The notes below the pieces were generated by a model, which did no database searches, had not been told where the DNA came from, and worked only from the letters and a program-made list of their open reading frames with translations. Source: Ancylostoma caninum (Eukaryota > Nematoda > Chromadorea > Rhabditida > Ancylostomatidae). From it: 64,000 nt of DNA. Location of the stretch: assembly GCA_037903475.1 (NCBI GenBank), contig JBAJFG010000111.1, positions 2,728,001 to 2,792,000 on the forward strand, read 5' to 3'. The position numbers were made by a program, and so were the translations under genes. This document shows, in pieces, positions 10,280 to 22,015 of the stretch; position 1 is the stretch's first letter, and each line of letters begins with the position of its first letter.

Positions 10280-12884
10280 CTAGTGAATGCAGTCCTTCTC
10301 AGTTGGTAGTGAAGTTACTTCAATTTGGGTGAAGTTCACTGGATGTAGCGTGTTGACCGTTTTTGCGGAATCCAGGAAGAAACGTGACTTCAGGAGACAT
10401 CTCTAAAGAGGTATCAACTTTAAAAGTGGAAAGAGAAAGCAAGAAGGACCCAACCTAAACAAGAACCAGAAAATAACTGAACGAACCCCGTAATCAACAC
10501 CCATATCGCAAGTGTGGTAAAAATTGATGACTGGGTCGATGTCGTCACGCATGTCTGTAGCAGTACCATTGACGAAAAAGCATCCTTCTTTGTCCGTTGT
10601 GGCTTTTCCCATGAAGGCATCTATGAAATCTGAAAAAGAAGTTAGGAACTTTGCTGGTGACAAGATGGGACAATATTATTGTCAAGAACTTGGTGATAAA
10701 TACCATACGTTGCAGTTTCTATTTTTTATTTCACCATACTAATTTTGTTTCTACTTTTAAGCTGAGTCTAGTATCGCTGAAGGGCTGTAACTAGAGGAGA
10801 ATCTGCTGATAGGAGTGATGCGACTTCATTTTATCTTGAAGTAGCTGCATTATCACCAAAATACAGTAAATAGAAGAGCAACTACAGTCCGGTCCGGCAG
10901 CCACTGCAAATGGGCGCCGGCGGGCGCCGGCCGCCGCCACCCTCCGGCGCCCCGGTATTAATGAGCTATAAATCACTCGAGCTTGGGAGAAAGCGAGGAA
11001 AAATACAATGTTAGTCCATAGTAGACAGTGTAGATAAGCCTAACCCTATGCTTAAGAATGGGTTTAAGGCTTAGGCTTAGGCTTCACAGGAGTGGCCCCA
11101 CCCAACTCCCTTTTCACCTAAATTTCTAAGATAAACTACGATAAGTGTAAGTGTAAGTAAGATTGGACACTATTTGTATGTTGCATCGCGTGCGCGCATA
11201 GCTCAGTGGGTTGAGCGAATGATCGACGTTGTGGGGGTCAGGGGATCGAATCCTGCCCTGTGTCCCCGTTTTGCAAATACATATAGTATGCTGCCTACGA
11301 CTGCTGCAGTTATCTAACAAACTCCAACATAAAAAGTAGCCCGGATGGCTCAGTGGTATGAGCGGCAGATTGCAATCTGTCCCTATCGCTGGTTCCACTC
11401 CGTTGGAGATCCAGAGTTAAGTATCGCAGTGTTTGGGGTTCACTGCTTGGAACGTCCCCCGTGATCTCCTTCGGGTAGTCCAGGAAGGCATCCGGCAACG
11501 TTTTGCATAAATTTCGATGATAAACTACGATAAGTGTAAATGTAAGTAATAGTGGAAAACTCTCTCGAAGATAAACTACGATAAGTGTAAGTGTAAGTAA
11601 TAGTAATAGTGTAAGTAATATGGAAAAACCACTTTTTCAAAGTTGAGGAAAACCGGGAGAGAGTAACTCCGCCGTAAAGGACTGCTCCACGAAAGATAAA
11701 TGACAGCGGTAGAACTACTTCGCAACGGATATGGAACAATTTATACGGATTTCAATTATTCGGATGAGCTTTATTATTCAGGTGAGATAACTGAAGTACT
11801 GTGTCCATCTATAGAAGAATAACAGCTATTTTTGTATTCGAGAAGCAGTGTACTATAGCAGAAAAAAGAGTTGGCTTCGCTTATTGTTTATTCAGAAATC
11901 TTTCCCCATGAAAATCACAAAAATGAAAAAACATGAAAGTTGTGAAAATGGTCCCCTGCTTTATAGCCTTAACATATCCACTGCACTCTGTCTACTATGG
12001 ACTGAAATTGTATTTTTCTTCGCTTTCTCCCAAGCTCGAGTGATTTATAGCTCATTAACACCGGGGCACCGGAGGCTGTCGGACCCGACTGTACCTTGGA
12101 CGGGAGCTTTGGAGAGGCATGGATAATAAGAATAACGGACGAGTAGTTACAAGTGCGAATTGCTGGATGGTACGTGGCTGGCTGGTACGAGTATATCTGA
12201 CAACCTTTTCTATATGGGCTCTATACTCTTCCATTGTAAGAATATAATGCTTTATCCTATTAGTGGTGATCCGTGCAATGTTATTTGTCCAAATGTTACT
12301 ATTTGGGTTAAACAGGAACAGTGGTTTGCGGACAGTGAAGCCAAGGTGCCTTTGCACACTTTTTTAAAGGTCCATCATGCTTTACTTGTATATTTGTTAC
12401 GCTAGCAACAATTATGGCGCACCATTCTGGTGCATTGGATAATTAAATAAATAAGATGGTTCTTTCGTTGTCGCGCGAATGTCTGCAGAAGAACCGCAGC
12501 AGAATCCGAATGGCTACAGCAAAGAGCCATAAAATTGCGGAAGAAAGGCAGAAGGATGACAGCACAACCTTCGTACGGCAACAGCAGAGGGATGGAGGAA
12601 ATCATTCTTCTAGGCTTATATAGAAGAAGATCCATTAAAATCAGGACGACAATGTTTAGGTAGCAAGATCGCAGGTCACCGGCCCGTCCGACATCCTACT
12701 ACCTTTCCGTTGTTTTATTTAGGAAAAAATCCAACTTACTGTCAACGTCATACATCTTTACAGTCACGTTTTTGAGCGCTTTTCCCTTGCAGTACACGCA
12801 TCCATTTACGTTCACTGTCCCCTCTCCAGCCTCCGTAGTTCGAAAAGCCATAAGTATTCCACCCAGAAGAATAGCGAAAAACAT
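10280..12884 (-). CDS. Transthyretin-like (TTR) family secreted protein
   Basis: A member of the nematode transthyretin-like family: small secreted beta-sandwich proteins, some acting as extracellular bridging or signalling factors. Three minus-strand exons: 12884-12740, 10629-10487 and 10402-10280 (TAG), 411 nt, 136 residues, all phases consistent. Exon 1 is MFFAILLGGILMAFRTTEAG (signal peptide) then VNVNGCVYCKGKAL and VKMYDVD, the first TTL strands. Exon 2 gives FIDAFMGKATTDKEGCF and DIDPVINFYHTCDMG, the family hallmark. Exon 3 gives RCLLKSRFFLD, VNFTQIEV and the terminal EKDC. Cysteines at about 29, 32, 65, 89, 98 and 134 and an N-glycosylation site (NFT) fit the family. The ATG follows an acceptor-like CTTCCAG, possibly a trans-splice site. 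Intron 1 is 2.1 kb and holds two pieces of the composite repeat in inverted orientation. Confidence 0.9.
10882..11127 (+). repeat. GC-rich module of a dispersed composite repeat, with TTAGGC motif
   Basis: This stretch is strongly GC-rich near 10910-10955 (GGGCGCCGG and its complement, able to form a hairpin). It also contains GTGATTTATAGCTC in reverse sense and a TTAGGCTTAGGC stretch at 11071-11082. The same module, inverted, is present at 58835-59065, and a fragment lies at 11988-12095. It sits directly against the tRNA-like SINE body in both full copies, so the two parts move or amplify together. It lies in intron 1 of the transthyretin-like gene. Confidence 0.75.
11128..11600 (+). mobile_element. 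tRNA-derived SINE, dimeric (copy 1)
   Basis: Two tRNA-like units lie head to tail on the plus strand. The first has an A box TAGCTCAGTGGG (11199-11210) and B box GGATCGAATCC (11243-11253). The second (from 11338) has TGGCTCAGTGGTATGAGC, an anticodon arm around TTGCAA resembling tRNA-Cys(GCA), and B box GGTTCCACTCC. The anticodon loop is one base short, so these are not functional tRNA genes. The element is bounded on both sides by GATAAACTACGATAAGTG and GTGTAAGTAA repeats, like a SINE tail of short tandem units. Related copies lie at 22.98-24.04 kb and 58.44-58.83 kb. Confidence 0.75.
11988..12095 (-). repeat. Fragment of the GC-rich composite module
   Basis: Shares CTACTATGGACT, CCCAAGCTCGAGTGATTTAT and TCGGACCCGACTGTACC with the module at 58930-59065 in the same orientation, and inverted with 10882-11040. 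The GC hairpin core is deleted. With the 10882 copy it forms an inverted pair inside one intron. Confidence 0.7.
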
Positions 12885-14990
12885 CCTGGAAGCAAAGAAA
12901 GCGTGAAAAGAGAGAAAGCTCGTGAATATGTACGGTGCAGGCCAACGCAGTTTCGGCTTTGTATTTTTCGCCCAGAACTCTCTTCTGGGTGATTTTCAGG
13001 ATTTCTCATCATTGCTAACTAACATCTACACATCAGAGAAAAACATCTACACGTAGGCTTCTTTTAGAAGTTTTCTTGCTTGAAAAGTGTTACTGGCAAC
13101 TTTACCCTAAGATGTAAAATGGTTTTGGGTGGAAGCTGGGTGGAAGCTTCATAGAATCGAAATTTTCAGGAGACACTCATCACATCCTTTTGGTCAGTGT
13201 GGTACCTTCATCTGGGTAAGGCTCTGAATGTATATAGTTAAACAAATAAATAAGTGAATATTTCTGCAGCATTGTTCAGTAGAGCATAACTATGAACAAG
13301 AATGTTCCTGTGAACATATGAATATACAGAAATGCACGACTGGTATGTTCGGTGCAAGTGCAGACAGGTGTAGACAATATGAACCAATCGTCCTCATGCC
13401 CCATAACCATTCGGTGACATAGAACAGGTTGGATTTACGCGATCAACCGAGGTAACAACCAATTTCCGCCGTTAACTCCATGTTTTTCCTCTGATTTGTG
13501 CTTCATAACTAAATGAAATCGTTTCTCGATCTGTTTGCACTCCATGGTTTATAGAGCCCTTCACGAACCGTACATTACTTCCTGTCATTACTAAATCTTT
13601 AGAGATGATGTGTTGTCCGTATAGAGGGCATTGTACGGTACTATTGTAATATCCCGTCATCTCGTGAGGCTTCAAACAAGATTCATATTAAAATAACATA
13701 AATAACTGGGCATATGATGACACTGAAACTACGGATTGCTGTAGTGACACTAATCATGATAGAGGCTAACAATAAATGGATACTGGTACCAGTACATAGA
13801 TAATAAACATGGGTGTTAGACTAGCATTTTTCGACACTGCAAAAGCAGTTCACATGCCAGAAAGTATTCTGGATATTTCCAGGAGATGTGTCGGTTATAT
13901 GTACATACATGCAGATTCACTACAAATGCTAGGATTTTCCATGGACTGGCTCTTGAACTTGTAGGGAAAGGATTATAGGGGGGGGAGCGGGGGTGGTTAT
14001 ATTGTACCCACAGGAAGAAGCTGCACTCATGGACTGCAAGTGGGGAAAAAGGCTAGCATTCTGTAAAATGAGAGAACAAAAGATCTGCTCTTTTTTCCTT
14101 ACTTTTCTGTTCTTTATGAGTCACCTAAGCGCATGAGTCCATTTAGGGAATAATTTAATGAGTAACTAAACATCCTCGCTTATCACCATTAGACATGTAT
14201 ATTGTGAATATTATAATATTATAATATTATAATGGTAAGATAACAATTAATATTATGACGCTCATGTAAAGCTAGATATGCAAAAATATCATAAGACGTA
14301 GGTTAATTCAAGACATGGTAACAGAAATATTATGAGCAGACAGATCTCTTTCAATTTTTTTCTTGTTCTTCTGAATGTTTTTTTTCATAGCGAACAGTTT
14401 GTCGTGAGAGTCCACTGAACTCGGGGCAAACCCCATTGGTGGTCCCTTCTATGTGTTGAAGGCATGCATAGTGTTTATTCTGGAAAAATAAATAAGTAAT
14501 TATATAGATGACGACGAAATTAAAGCGTCTGTCTCCTGCGAAACCATCACACTAACTGATCCACGTTAAAATTAAGCAACAAATCTATACAATCGAGATG
14601 TGAAAACTATAACAATAAATAGCAAGTAAGTGCAAATCATATCGAATACAAAAAAATCTCTTTAGTGAATGAGAACAGCTGCTCATGGTGGATATTGTAA
14701 CAGCAGCATCAAGTGAAAATCTTTGCTCAGTTCTAGGACTACGGACTGGATTGTCCTTAGATTTATCGGAAAAATAAAGCCACTCGCCTAAATGTTATTA
14801 AATGACATTACTACCGCGTTTCACACAAGATGAAGTTACCTAAATCGAAATTTCTACATCTAATGCTAAGATACGGACAATGACATCTTCTTAGATATTT
14901 AAGGCGACCATATTACCAAACTACTGCAGTTCGCCAGATTTCCGGCCATTTTGCCTCAATTTCCGGAGGTGAAACGTCTTTCCTCAGCAT
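12885..14990. other. Intergenic / synaptogyrin 3' flank
   Basis: No exon with recognisable family motifs. It holds a self-complementary ATTATA run at about 14208-14232 and a G-rich run at 13979-13995. The segment just below 14990 is probably the 3' UTR of synaptogyrin. Confidence 0.45.
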
Positions 14991-14992
14991 CC

Positions 14993-17900
14993 TCAGTAGC
15001 CATATCCATCGGTACCCACGAATGGATTAGGATTGGTCGGCATCGTCGGTGGCGCACCCGCCTGGTAGGAAGTGTTCGATACTCCAACAGCACCGATTCC
15101 TGGATAAGACATGCTTATAATGGTAAATCTCGCTAAAGTAGGTAAGGGTGTTAGAGTCACCATCTGAACTGCCACCGTAACCGTATCCATCCTGCACATC
15201 GCCATCAATACCGCTAAATTCATTGTCGAAGTTTGTACCTAGTGCTGTTATGGCCCCCTCTTCGTATCTTCTCCAAGCAAAGAATGCAGCACCACCCTAG
15301 AATCAACCCTTATTAGATTTCTATTTCAAAACAGTGCAATATTTCTAGGATGCGTGTTAAAATTATAAGGTTTACCCAGGCAAGTGTTGAAAGGAGTGCC
15401 AGGAGAATGCCAAATTTCGCGTATCCAGACGAATACGGCTCGTCAATCTCAAACGACGAGAATTTGCTCCAGAATGTGAAGAAAGCGATGAGGAATATGA
15501 CAGCGAATATGGCTGGAAACACGAGGTAAGGAACAATAAGAACAAATAAAAAACAATATGTTGTTCATTATATTGAATAATATTTATAATAAACAGAAAG
15601 TTAACTTATGTTAAGAATTGGACAGTTCCCCAAGTATGTATATAAAGTATGGGGTCAAATCTACACTGATGGTCTAATTTACTATTTCAGTGAAAAAGCA
15701 GTCGAAGTTGTTGTAATCATTACCGAACACACTACGTACAAACCTGATGAGATCGCATGGTTCCATCCATGCGATCGCCATTGTGCAAGGATTTCTACTG
15801 TACCCGAAGTTGATGTTATCAAAACTGTACAGTGCTTGTATTCAATAATGTTCTCGAGTTGGTTGTAGCTTATTAATTGCGTGAGAAAGTTTGAATATTG
15901 TTAAAAACTCAAGGAATTGGCAGGAAGCTTCACGGCCTATTTGCAGAAAGTTCCCATTTGACCTTCGACAGAGGGAACGGAAAACAATGTGCAATTTTTT
16001 TGGCCACCCAACCTCTATAAATCCGGAAATAGACCTACTTTGAGCGCTTCACTAGTAGAAAAATCCTTAGGAGGACGCTCTGATGGTTGAGAGATTTTAG
16101 TTCCAAAGAGAAAACATAAAGCTGCACCACGCACCAGATACGGCCAGGTCTCCAGTGACTACTCGTTTTCTGGTTGGAATTGAGGATATCCGATCAAGTC
16201 GTGCATCTGACAACAGCAAAGCGCCGGCACCAACAAGCGAGAAAAATCCAAGAGCTGAAGCAAACGAGCACGTCGATGCACTACTGCCATAGAGACATAT
16301 CTGAAATGAACAGATTTTCCAAAGCTTGGGGAAAAAAAGGAAAAAGCCTTAGAAAAGCCTAGCCTGATGGTGTGAGCTTCCATTTAGTCGATGCCAACCT
16401 CCTTTTGATATACTAAACCACAGTAGGGCAGCGAACACCTATAAAACATCTTAATTTCCCACTAAAATTGTGCAGTCGTGCATGGAATACTTCAGCAGGC
16501 AATATGTTTATGTGTAATTATGTTTAATGGGGCATGGCGTCATTTGCTCAGAACTAGGCTCAGCATTAACTACATTTTTTATTACACAATTGCAGGAAAC
16601 TGTTCAAAAATTGCATTGTTAGAGTTGTGATTGCTTGTTTCTAGCCATACACGAGGATTCGATAATGTATCATAGTTGGGCAGCCCTCGTTTTTCAAGCA
16701 CGGTTGAGTTCTCAGAACTAAACTCAGCATTGACTACATTTTTTGTTACCACACATGTAGAAAAAACACGTACATGTAAAAATGTAAATTGTATATTCAG
16801 TTCAGTTCTGTTTTTTTTTTCACGGAATTGTTAACCTGTAGTCAGAATATGCTCAAAATAGCATCATTTCGACTATCGATGGATAGGCTTGGAAATTTAG
16901 GTGAGAGTTCAGTAAAAAAAATCAGTAGATGTCACGGTTTCGTGGTCAGAGATGTGATATGACTGAATTTTACTGGCAATGCCTAATGCGGTAATGCCGA
17001 TGTAATGGAGGCACGGTAAATTTTCTTGCTCGACTGATATTTACCCCTTTGTTTCCAGTACGTGGCTGATTCCGAAGTTGCCTTCCCTTTTCGCAACTTT
17101 TCTTACACTGCACCGAATCGATTTGTTTCAATGAAGAGCTGAAGCAAATTCACTTGCATGAAAAACGTTTTCTCTTACATGGACGGCAGAGAATGCACGT
17201 GGTTTCCACTCCACCGTTAAGTTCGCTGCATCGACCATGAAATAAGAATGTTCAAGAGATAGAAGCGAAAACTTTTCCGATCCCTGGACCTTTTCTTATT
17301 CTAGGGATCAGAAAGGAAACAACGGCTACAAAGAAACACACCACACATCAGTGTAGTAGCAAAATACCAGTTATCTCTTTACGTTCATTTCTACTTTTGA
17401 TGTTTTACTACAGAGTGGATCATAATTATAGCAAAAAGTTATTCAAGTCGTCTAGAGCGAAAATGTAAATGTTTTGAGGAACCAACGATGTAACACTATT
17501 CATCGGTCTATTTTTAACTAAAAACAACATTAAAGTTCGGAAATGTCTCCGTTGGCGTCGATACGGGCTATGAGGTGCTTCGGGAAGACATCGACTTTGA
17601 CACCCAAGTATGGCGCGTCGAGCTCGTCTCACCCCTTCTGGAGCCCCATCCTCAATTAAATCGGAGAACGGTGAGGTTCTGAGAAGGGTTTGCTTCCAAT
17701 ATCGACCAGACGCTGTAGTCCATCGAAACCAAATCCGTAGAGTTGGCTGGCGGCTCGTCAAAGCTGATAGAGTCGGCAACATTGGTCTTGCACCAGTTCT
17801 GCCACATTACTGCCTTGTGAACGGGGCTCCATCCTGATGGTACGCCCCGTTGCGGTTTCCAAACTAAGCATTAGCCCATGGTAGCAATCAATCCCAACTT

Positions 17901-20900
17901 GCGCAAGATCCTTCTCATCAAAGTCTTCCTGATGCCTATTTCTCTTGGCATTCGCAGGAACCGAGCGCACTGCGTCCTTGCGATTTCTTTCGTGTACCTT
18001 TCTGAGATTGCTCGTAGTGGTCACAAATACATGTCTTGAACGTCCAGATCGATCATCTTCGGTTCCTAGATCCTTGTAGCGTCTAACGGACCTGCGAGTA
18101 ACACTTTGATGTACTCCAGGACGCTGCTGAATCTCGCGTGCCAAAAAGCTTTGGCTGCGAAGCTCAGTGATTGAAAAGCGGTGGCAGGAGCGCCTGACCA
18201 TCACAACAATGGCATATCATGCTTGAATGAGATGAGCATGAATAAATTAACACAATAAAAGCAAGAAAAACACAAGACAAAGTAGGGGCTCCGAACAGGA
18301 GTTCAAATTGTCCGCACATATGTTTTCCCTATAATTTTGGCGCACCTTGTAATATGCTGTTCCAGTAGACGCTTACGTTTTTTGTCCACCTGCTATGGCT
18401 GAGCCTCCTTTTATTTATTCAGCAGTGAGTAGCAGGGATGATCGGAGTTACGGTTTCGGAAATACGGAAGTTCCTGAATTTTGGCGTTATGCGAGTTTCT
18501 GACTCTTAGATTTCAGGAGAATTGCCGGCATTTGATTTACCCCAATTCGTACATGCCGTTTTTATCCCCACAAATTTTGGCAGATTTCGAAATTTGTTCG
18601 ACTTCCGACTTCCGGTCACGCAGTACTTCCGCTCATCGCTGGTGCCTAACATGACTAAGGACTTCTGTAAGCTTTGTATTCTTCAGTGTAAAAGTGGTAA
18701 TACCTTTGAACACCTCAGAGAATTTCTTCCCCCTTCCCCCACTATCGAAACTATCGCTGAAGCCTACATTCCCTCTCCCCTTCCCCTCCGCATTTCATAT
18801 GCGGTATGTGTGACGTGTAGAATTACCAGCGAGGTGAGAAAATTGATAGCAGCATCCTCCTGCACCTCCCTCTTCTCCCACTGGGGCCAGTATTTCAATC
18901 GAGCCAACGCCATAAAAACTCGCCCGGCTCTAGCAAGCTCCTTTTTTTTTGTCGGACGGCAAAAAACTGGAGCGAAAACTCGCGTTGAAACTCAATCACA
19001 ACGCGACGACGGGACTACAAACGTGATTATTTCGGCAATTTTTACTGATTAGCTGGGCAACGTAGTGTGAACGTGTGGTTTTTCAAAACTTACTTTGAAA
19101 AAAGTTTGTATGTGCAGAAAAGAAGAACATTTTTGGAGTCGAAAATAACGGATACAGCATAAGTACCACCATTGTTGGATAAGGATCCATTGGATATTTC
19201 ATCGATGGCCGAATGAACCTTTTGGCTAAGAATGGCTGCGGTGGACACATTGGAAATGGCCTCAAAGCTAGTCTGCCGTCCTCACTTGTTTCCTCAGGGT
19301 ATCCACCCCTCTCCCTCCAGAAAGCATTGTGTGAGTGATGAATGGTTATAGCTGAAAATTTCGCCAAATAAATGCCAACGTTCTCCGGATAAATCCGGAA
19401 ACTCCATGTTTTCAAGGAAGCGCCCACTCAGCCCTCTTTCCAAACGTCCTCCATGCGATTTCCTCCCACTGTTCACTCTTCACCGAGGCAGCCACGGATG
19501 TTCAGGAGCATTACCTAGCATATTAGCGGCGTCGCATTAAATCAATTGGGTACCGGTGAGGAAACGACGTTGGCCGAGTCTGTGTGAGAGCACGTGGGCA
19601 AGAATCGCCCACAATGGCATGCCAACCAACCACATATGTACACTCATGAATGCTCAGGAGTCGTTCAACGATCGATGTGCGTCACATCACTCCCCTGGGA
19701 CGGAGACAGGAATTATGTTAAGCGCGAATGATGAATTTCAGCTATATCCAAGAAGGATGCGTTCGCGTGTAAACAGGATTCAAGCATCCAAGGATAATAC
19801 TGGCCTCGAGGGTGAGCAACATGTTGGGGAAAAAGCTCAAATCATTCTTGTACCATTGAAACATGGAATTATAATGTAAATGGACCCAGAATAGGTCCAG
19901 AAGCGCAGCACTGTCCTCTTCTGCTAGAAGAAGAAGAACAAGAAATTGGATTCTCTTTGCTTCTTGACGAGGTTTCCGCACTTCAAAGGTAGCATTCTAA
20001 CGAATTTTTCACTTCCAAATTGGATGGCGCTGCAAGGAAGGAGTTGGTGCTCTCCTAAAGCTTACGGGAAGAATCACTAGTCAGTTACAGAAGTATCGCG
20101 GCCTTCTCTTTATTCCTCTGACGAAGGCTTCATAACTTGGAGGAGATCTCGTCCAAATTGACCCAACGATGCACCAGCAAATACAACATGGAAAAGAACC
20201 ATAACAGCCAAGAGTAAAAAGCTTGGTGGCTTTTGTACATATGATATATGGCTCCGAGAAGACATCACTTACTTATATACTGAACTTGTGGTGGCTGTAG
20301 TCTGGCGCATCATCTTATGCTACAACATCGTATGAAGTTCCTAGGACACTTTCCCTGATAAGCAGGGCTAGCATGTGATTCCTTCCGGAACACCCGTGCT
20401 CTCAGCTATTTCCCCCATTGCATTTCTCAAAAAAGAGGTAAGAGTTTTAATAGAAGTTTAGCGGAGAGTTTGCGGAGATTTCCCACCAAGATCCATCTTT
20501 CTTAAAGAAAACCCGGTACTATAACTGCGTCTATTATGAAAGCAAATTTCTTCAGAGAGTAGCACAGTACTGGTCGCCACGATACATGATAAATGCATTC
20601 GCAAATCCCAAATACGCGGACTTCATAAATTATGGATGAACACTTGTCGGCCTTAATGAGGTTGTTATGAGGAGATGCGTAGAGAGGAGGAAACAGATCA
20701 TGCTTGGAGGTACGTCTTAACGTGGGAAAGCTGATGCCTACACTCTCAAAAAATTAAAATCACCCATGAGGGAACTCTAAAAATTTTTCTTTCGATGAAG
20801 ATATAGTTATCTGATCCAGCCAAAATATCGCTAAGATAAACATTCATGCACAAGCCAGCATGAGCTTGGTGGGACTCCATTGTCATCTGCTGCATTACTG

Positions 20901-22015
20901 TAAATTTTGCAACGAATTGCTGACAATTCTACAGTGGACCAACATTGGTATATGAATTTTTTTCCCAAAAGATTCAACTATTCGCGTAATCAAACGCAAC
21001 TATTTGTCGAATGACTCCAAAAACCAATAACCAGACCTTTTAGTCTTCCCGAATAATTCGAACCTTATAGAAATAGAATAGAAAAGACTCCGGTCAGTTC
21101 GATCATTCGACCAAAATCATTCGTTCGAACACCGATGAGTAAGTAGCCACAAATTTCAATGTAAAAGATACATTTTTAGAATTTGATACCTATGAAAGGT
21201 AACGGCAAGTTACAAAAGTGCAAAGTAACTGGTGAGTGACGACTTCAGCAGGGAAGCGAAATACGGGACATGGGAAAATAAGCTACCAATTCTTTTCTAA
21301 CAAAATTTCCCACTGATTTTTATGATTATGTCAATCAAAAAGGAGGAAGGAAGAAATAGAAATTTGGCGCATGAATTATTATCTAGTTACTGCCGGATTT
21401 TTTCTTTTTGATTCTCAGCAGTAACAACACTGCCGTGCCGGAGCGCAGTAGTGACTCTTCTCGATTCCTTCCTACTAAAATGTTAAGGACTTCTGGTGTT
21501 CCGCAAATATTTTGTGGAACAAAGCTAAACATACCATTAATTCTGAGAAATCCATGTAGTCTTCTCTGTTTTCAATGACAAACTCTACTAACGTTGATTT
21601 ACCTCAGAGATGAGGGGGTCCAAGGGGGAAGAATCCCTCAGCTCAATCCACTGTGCACGAAAAAGCATGGAAGAAACACATTCCCTCATTCGATGACACA
21701 ACTTTAATCCCTACCTCATCATTAAATTTTGCATGTACAAAGTGCCCATTAAGGACAAGTGCAGCAAGCAGCGAGAACTAATTGGCAAGAGACATTCAAA
21801 ACCATTCGAAAAATATTTTTTTGGCCGCAAATTAGTGGGTATCACTGAAGCATCCAGGGGAGACATAATGAGGATATTTGGAGTGAAAAAGGCGAAAATT
21901 TTCAAATACCAACCAATGCAATAGTCCTAAAGATGACCGTAGGCTTCTTGAAAAACGCATTGGCGTCGAACTGACCACCTGCTAATCCGGCGCCATACGC
22001 CCGGATGTTGTCCAT
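14993..22015 (-). CDS. sng-1: Synaptogyrin (MARVEL-domain synaptic vesicle protein), one short exon unplaced
   Basis: Synaptogyrins are four-pass MARVEL proteins of synaptic vesicles. Minus-strand exons found: 22015-21910 (MDNIRAYGAGLAGG, AFFKKPTVIFRTIALV: conserved N-terminus and start of TM1); 16300-16135 (CLYGSSASTC, TM2 GFFSLVGAGALLL, DARLDRISS, PTRKRVV); 15512-15376 (TM3 AIFAVIFLIAFFTFW, then TM4 start KFGILLALLSTLAW); 15296-15161 (GGAAFFAWRRYEEGA, DGYGYGG); and 15099-14993 (Tyr/Pro-rich tail ending GTDGYGY). Phases agree from 16300 to the stop (G+CC; TGG|GGT; G+GA). The 15160/15100 intron is my best choice among several donors. The exon at 21910 is followed by about 25 missing residues (rest of TM1 and the first luminal loop), expected somewhere in the 5.6-kb intron 16301-21909. 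That intron holds a mariner relic. The symbol is that of the C. elegans orthologue. Confidence 0.88.
15751..15776. repeat. Perfect 10-bp inverted repeat with 6-nt loop
   Basis: GATCGCATGG (15751-15760) and CCATGCGATC (15767-15776) are exact complements around TTCCAT. The site lies in the synaptogyrin intron between the exons at 15512 and 16135. No function is assigned. Confidence 0.6.
17411..18349 (-). mobile_element. Degenerate Tc1/mariner-superfamily transposon in the synaptogyrin intron
   Basis: About 939 bp, flanked on both sides by TA (17409-17410 and 18350-18351). The ends are imperfect terminal inverted repeats: left CAGAGTGGATCATAATTATAG, right (reversed) CAAGGTGCGCCAAAATTATAG. On the minus strand, transposase-like pieces occur in broken frames. 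One is a paired-type region, RRYKDLGTEDDRSGRSR followed by RKVHERNRKDAVRS (within 18204-17900). Another is a catalytic-region remnant with MDYSVWSILEA (near 17700), and a third reads KVDVFPKHLIARIDANGD (near 17560). Stops and frameshifts separate them and the element is shorter than an intact copy, so it is dead. Confidence 0.8.
18522..19052 (+). other. 176-codon open frame, probably not a gene
   Basis: The longest ATG-to-stop frame in the window, lying inside the long synaptogyrin intron. It has no signal peptide, no recognised motif and a poly-Phe stretch from a T run. Composition and position suggest a repeat or chance frame. I do not recognise it. Confidence 0.15.

Noticed and set aside
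11192..11405. Functional tRNA genes
   Set aside because: A and B boxes are present but acceptor stems do not pair and the anticodon loop of the second unit is one base short; the units recur inside a dispersed repeat, so they are SINE heads.
6032..12884. Operon of the transthyretin-like and GT14 genes
   Set aside because: They are collinear, but the upstream gene has its own AATAAA and 366 bp separate its stop from the next ATG; a trans-splice site cannot be proven from sequence.
18522..19052. Longest ATG frame (176 codons) as a gene
   Set aside because: No motif, inside another gene's intron, poly-Phe from a T run, no splice or promoter support.
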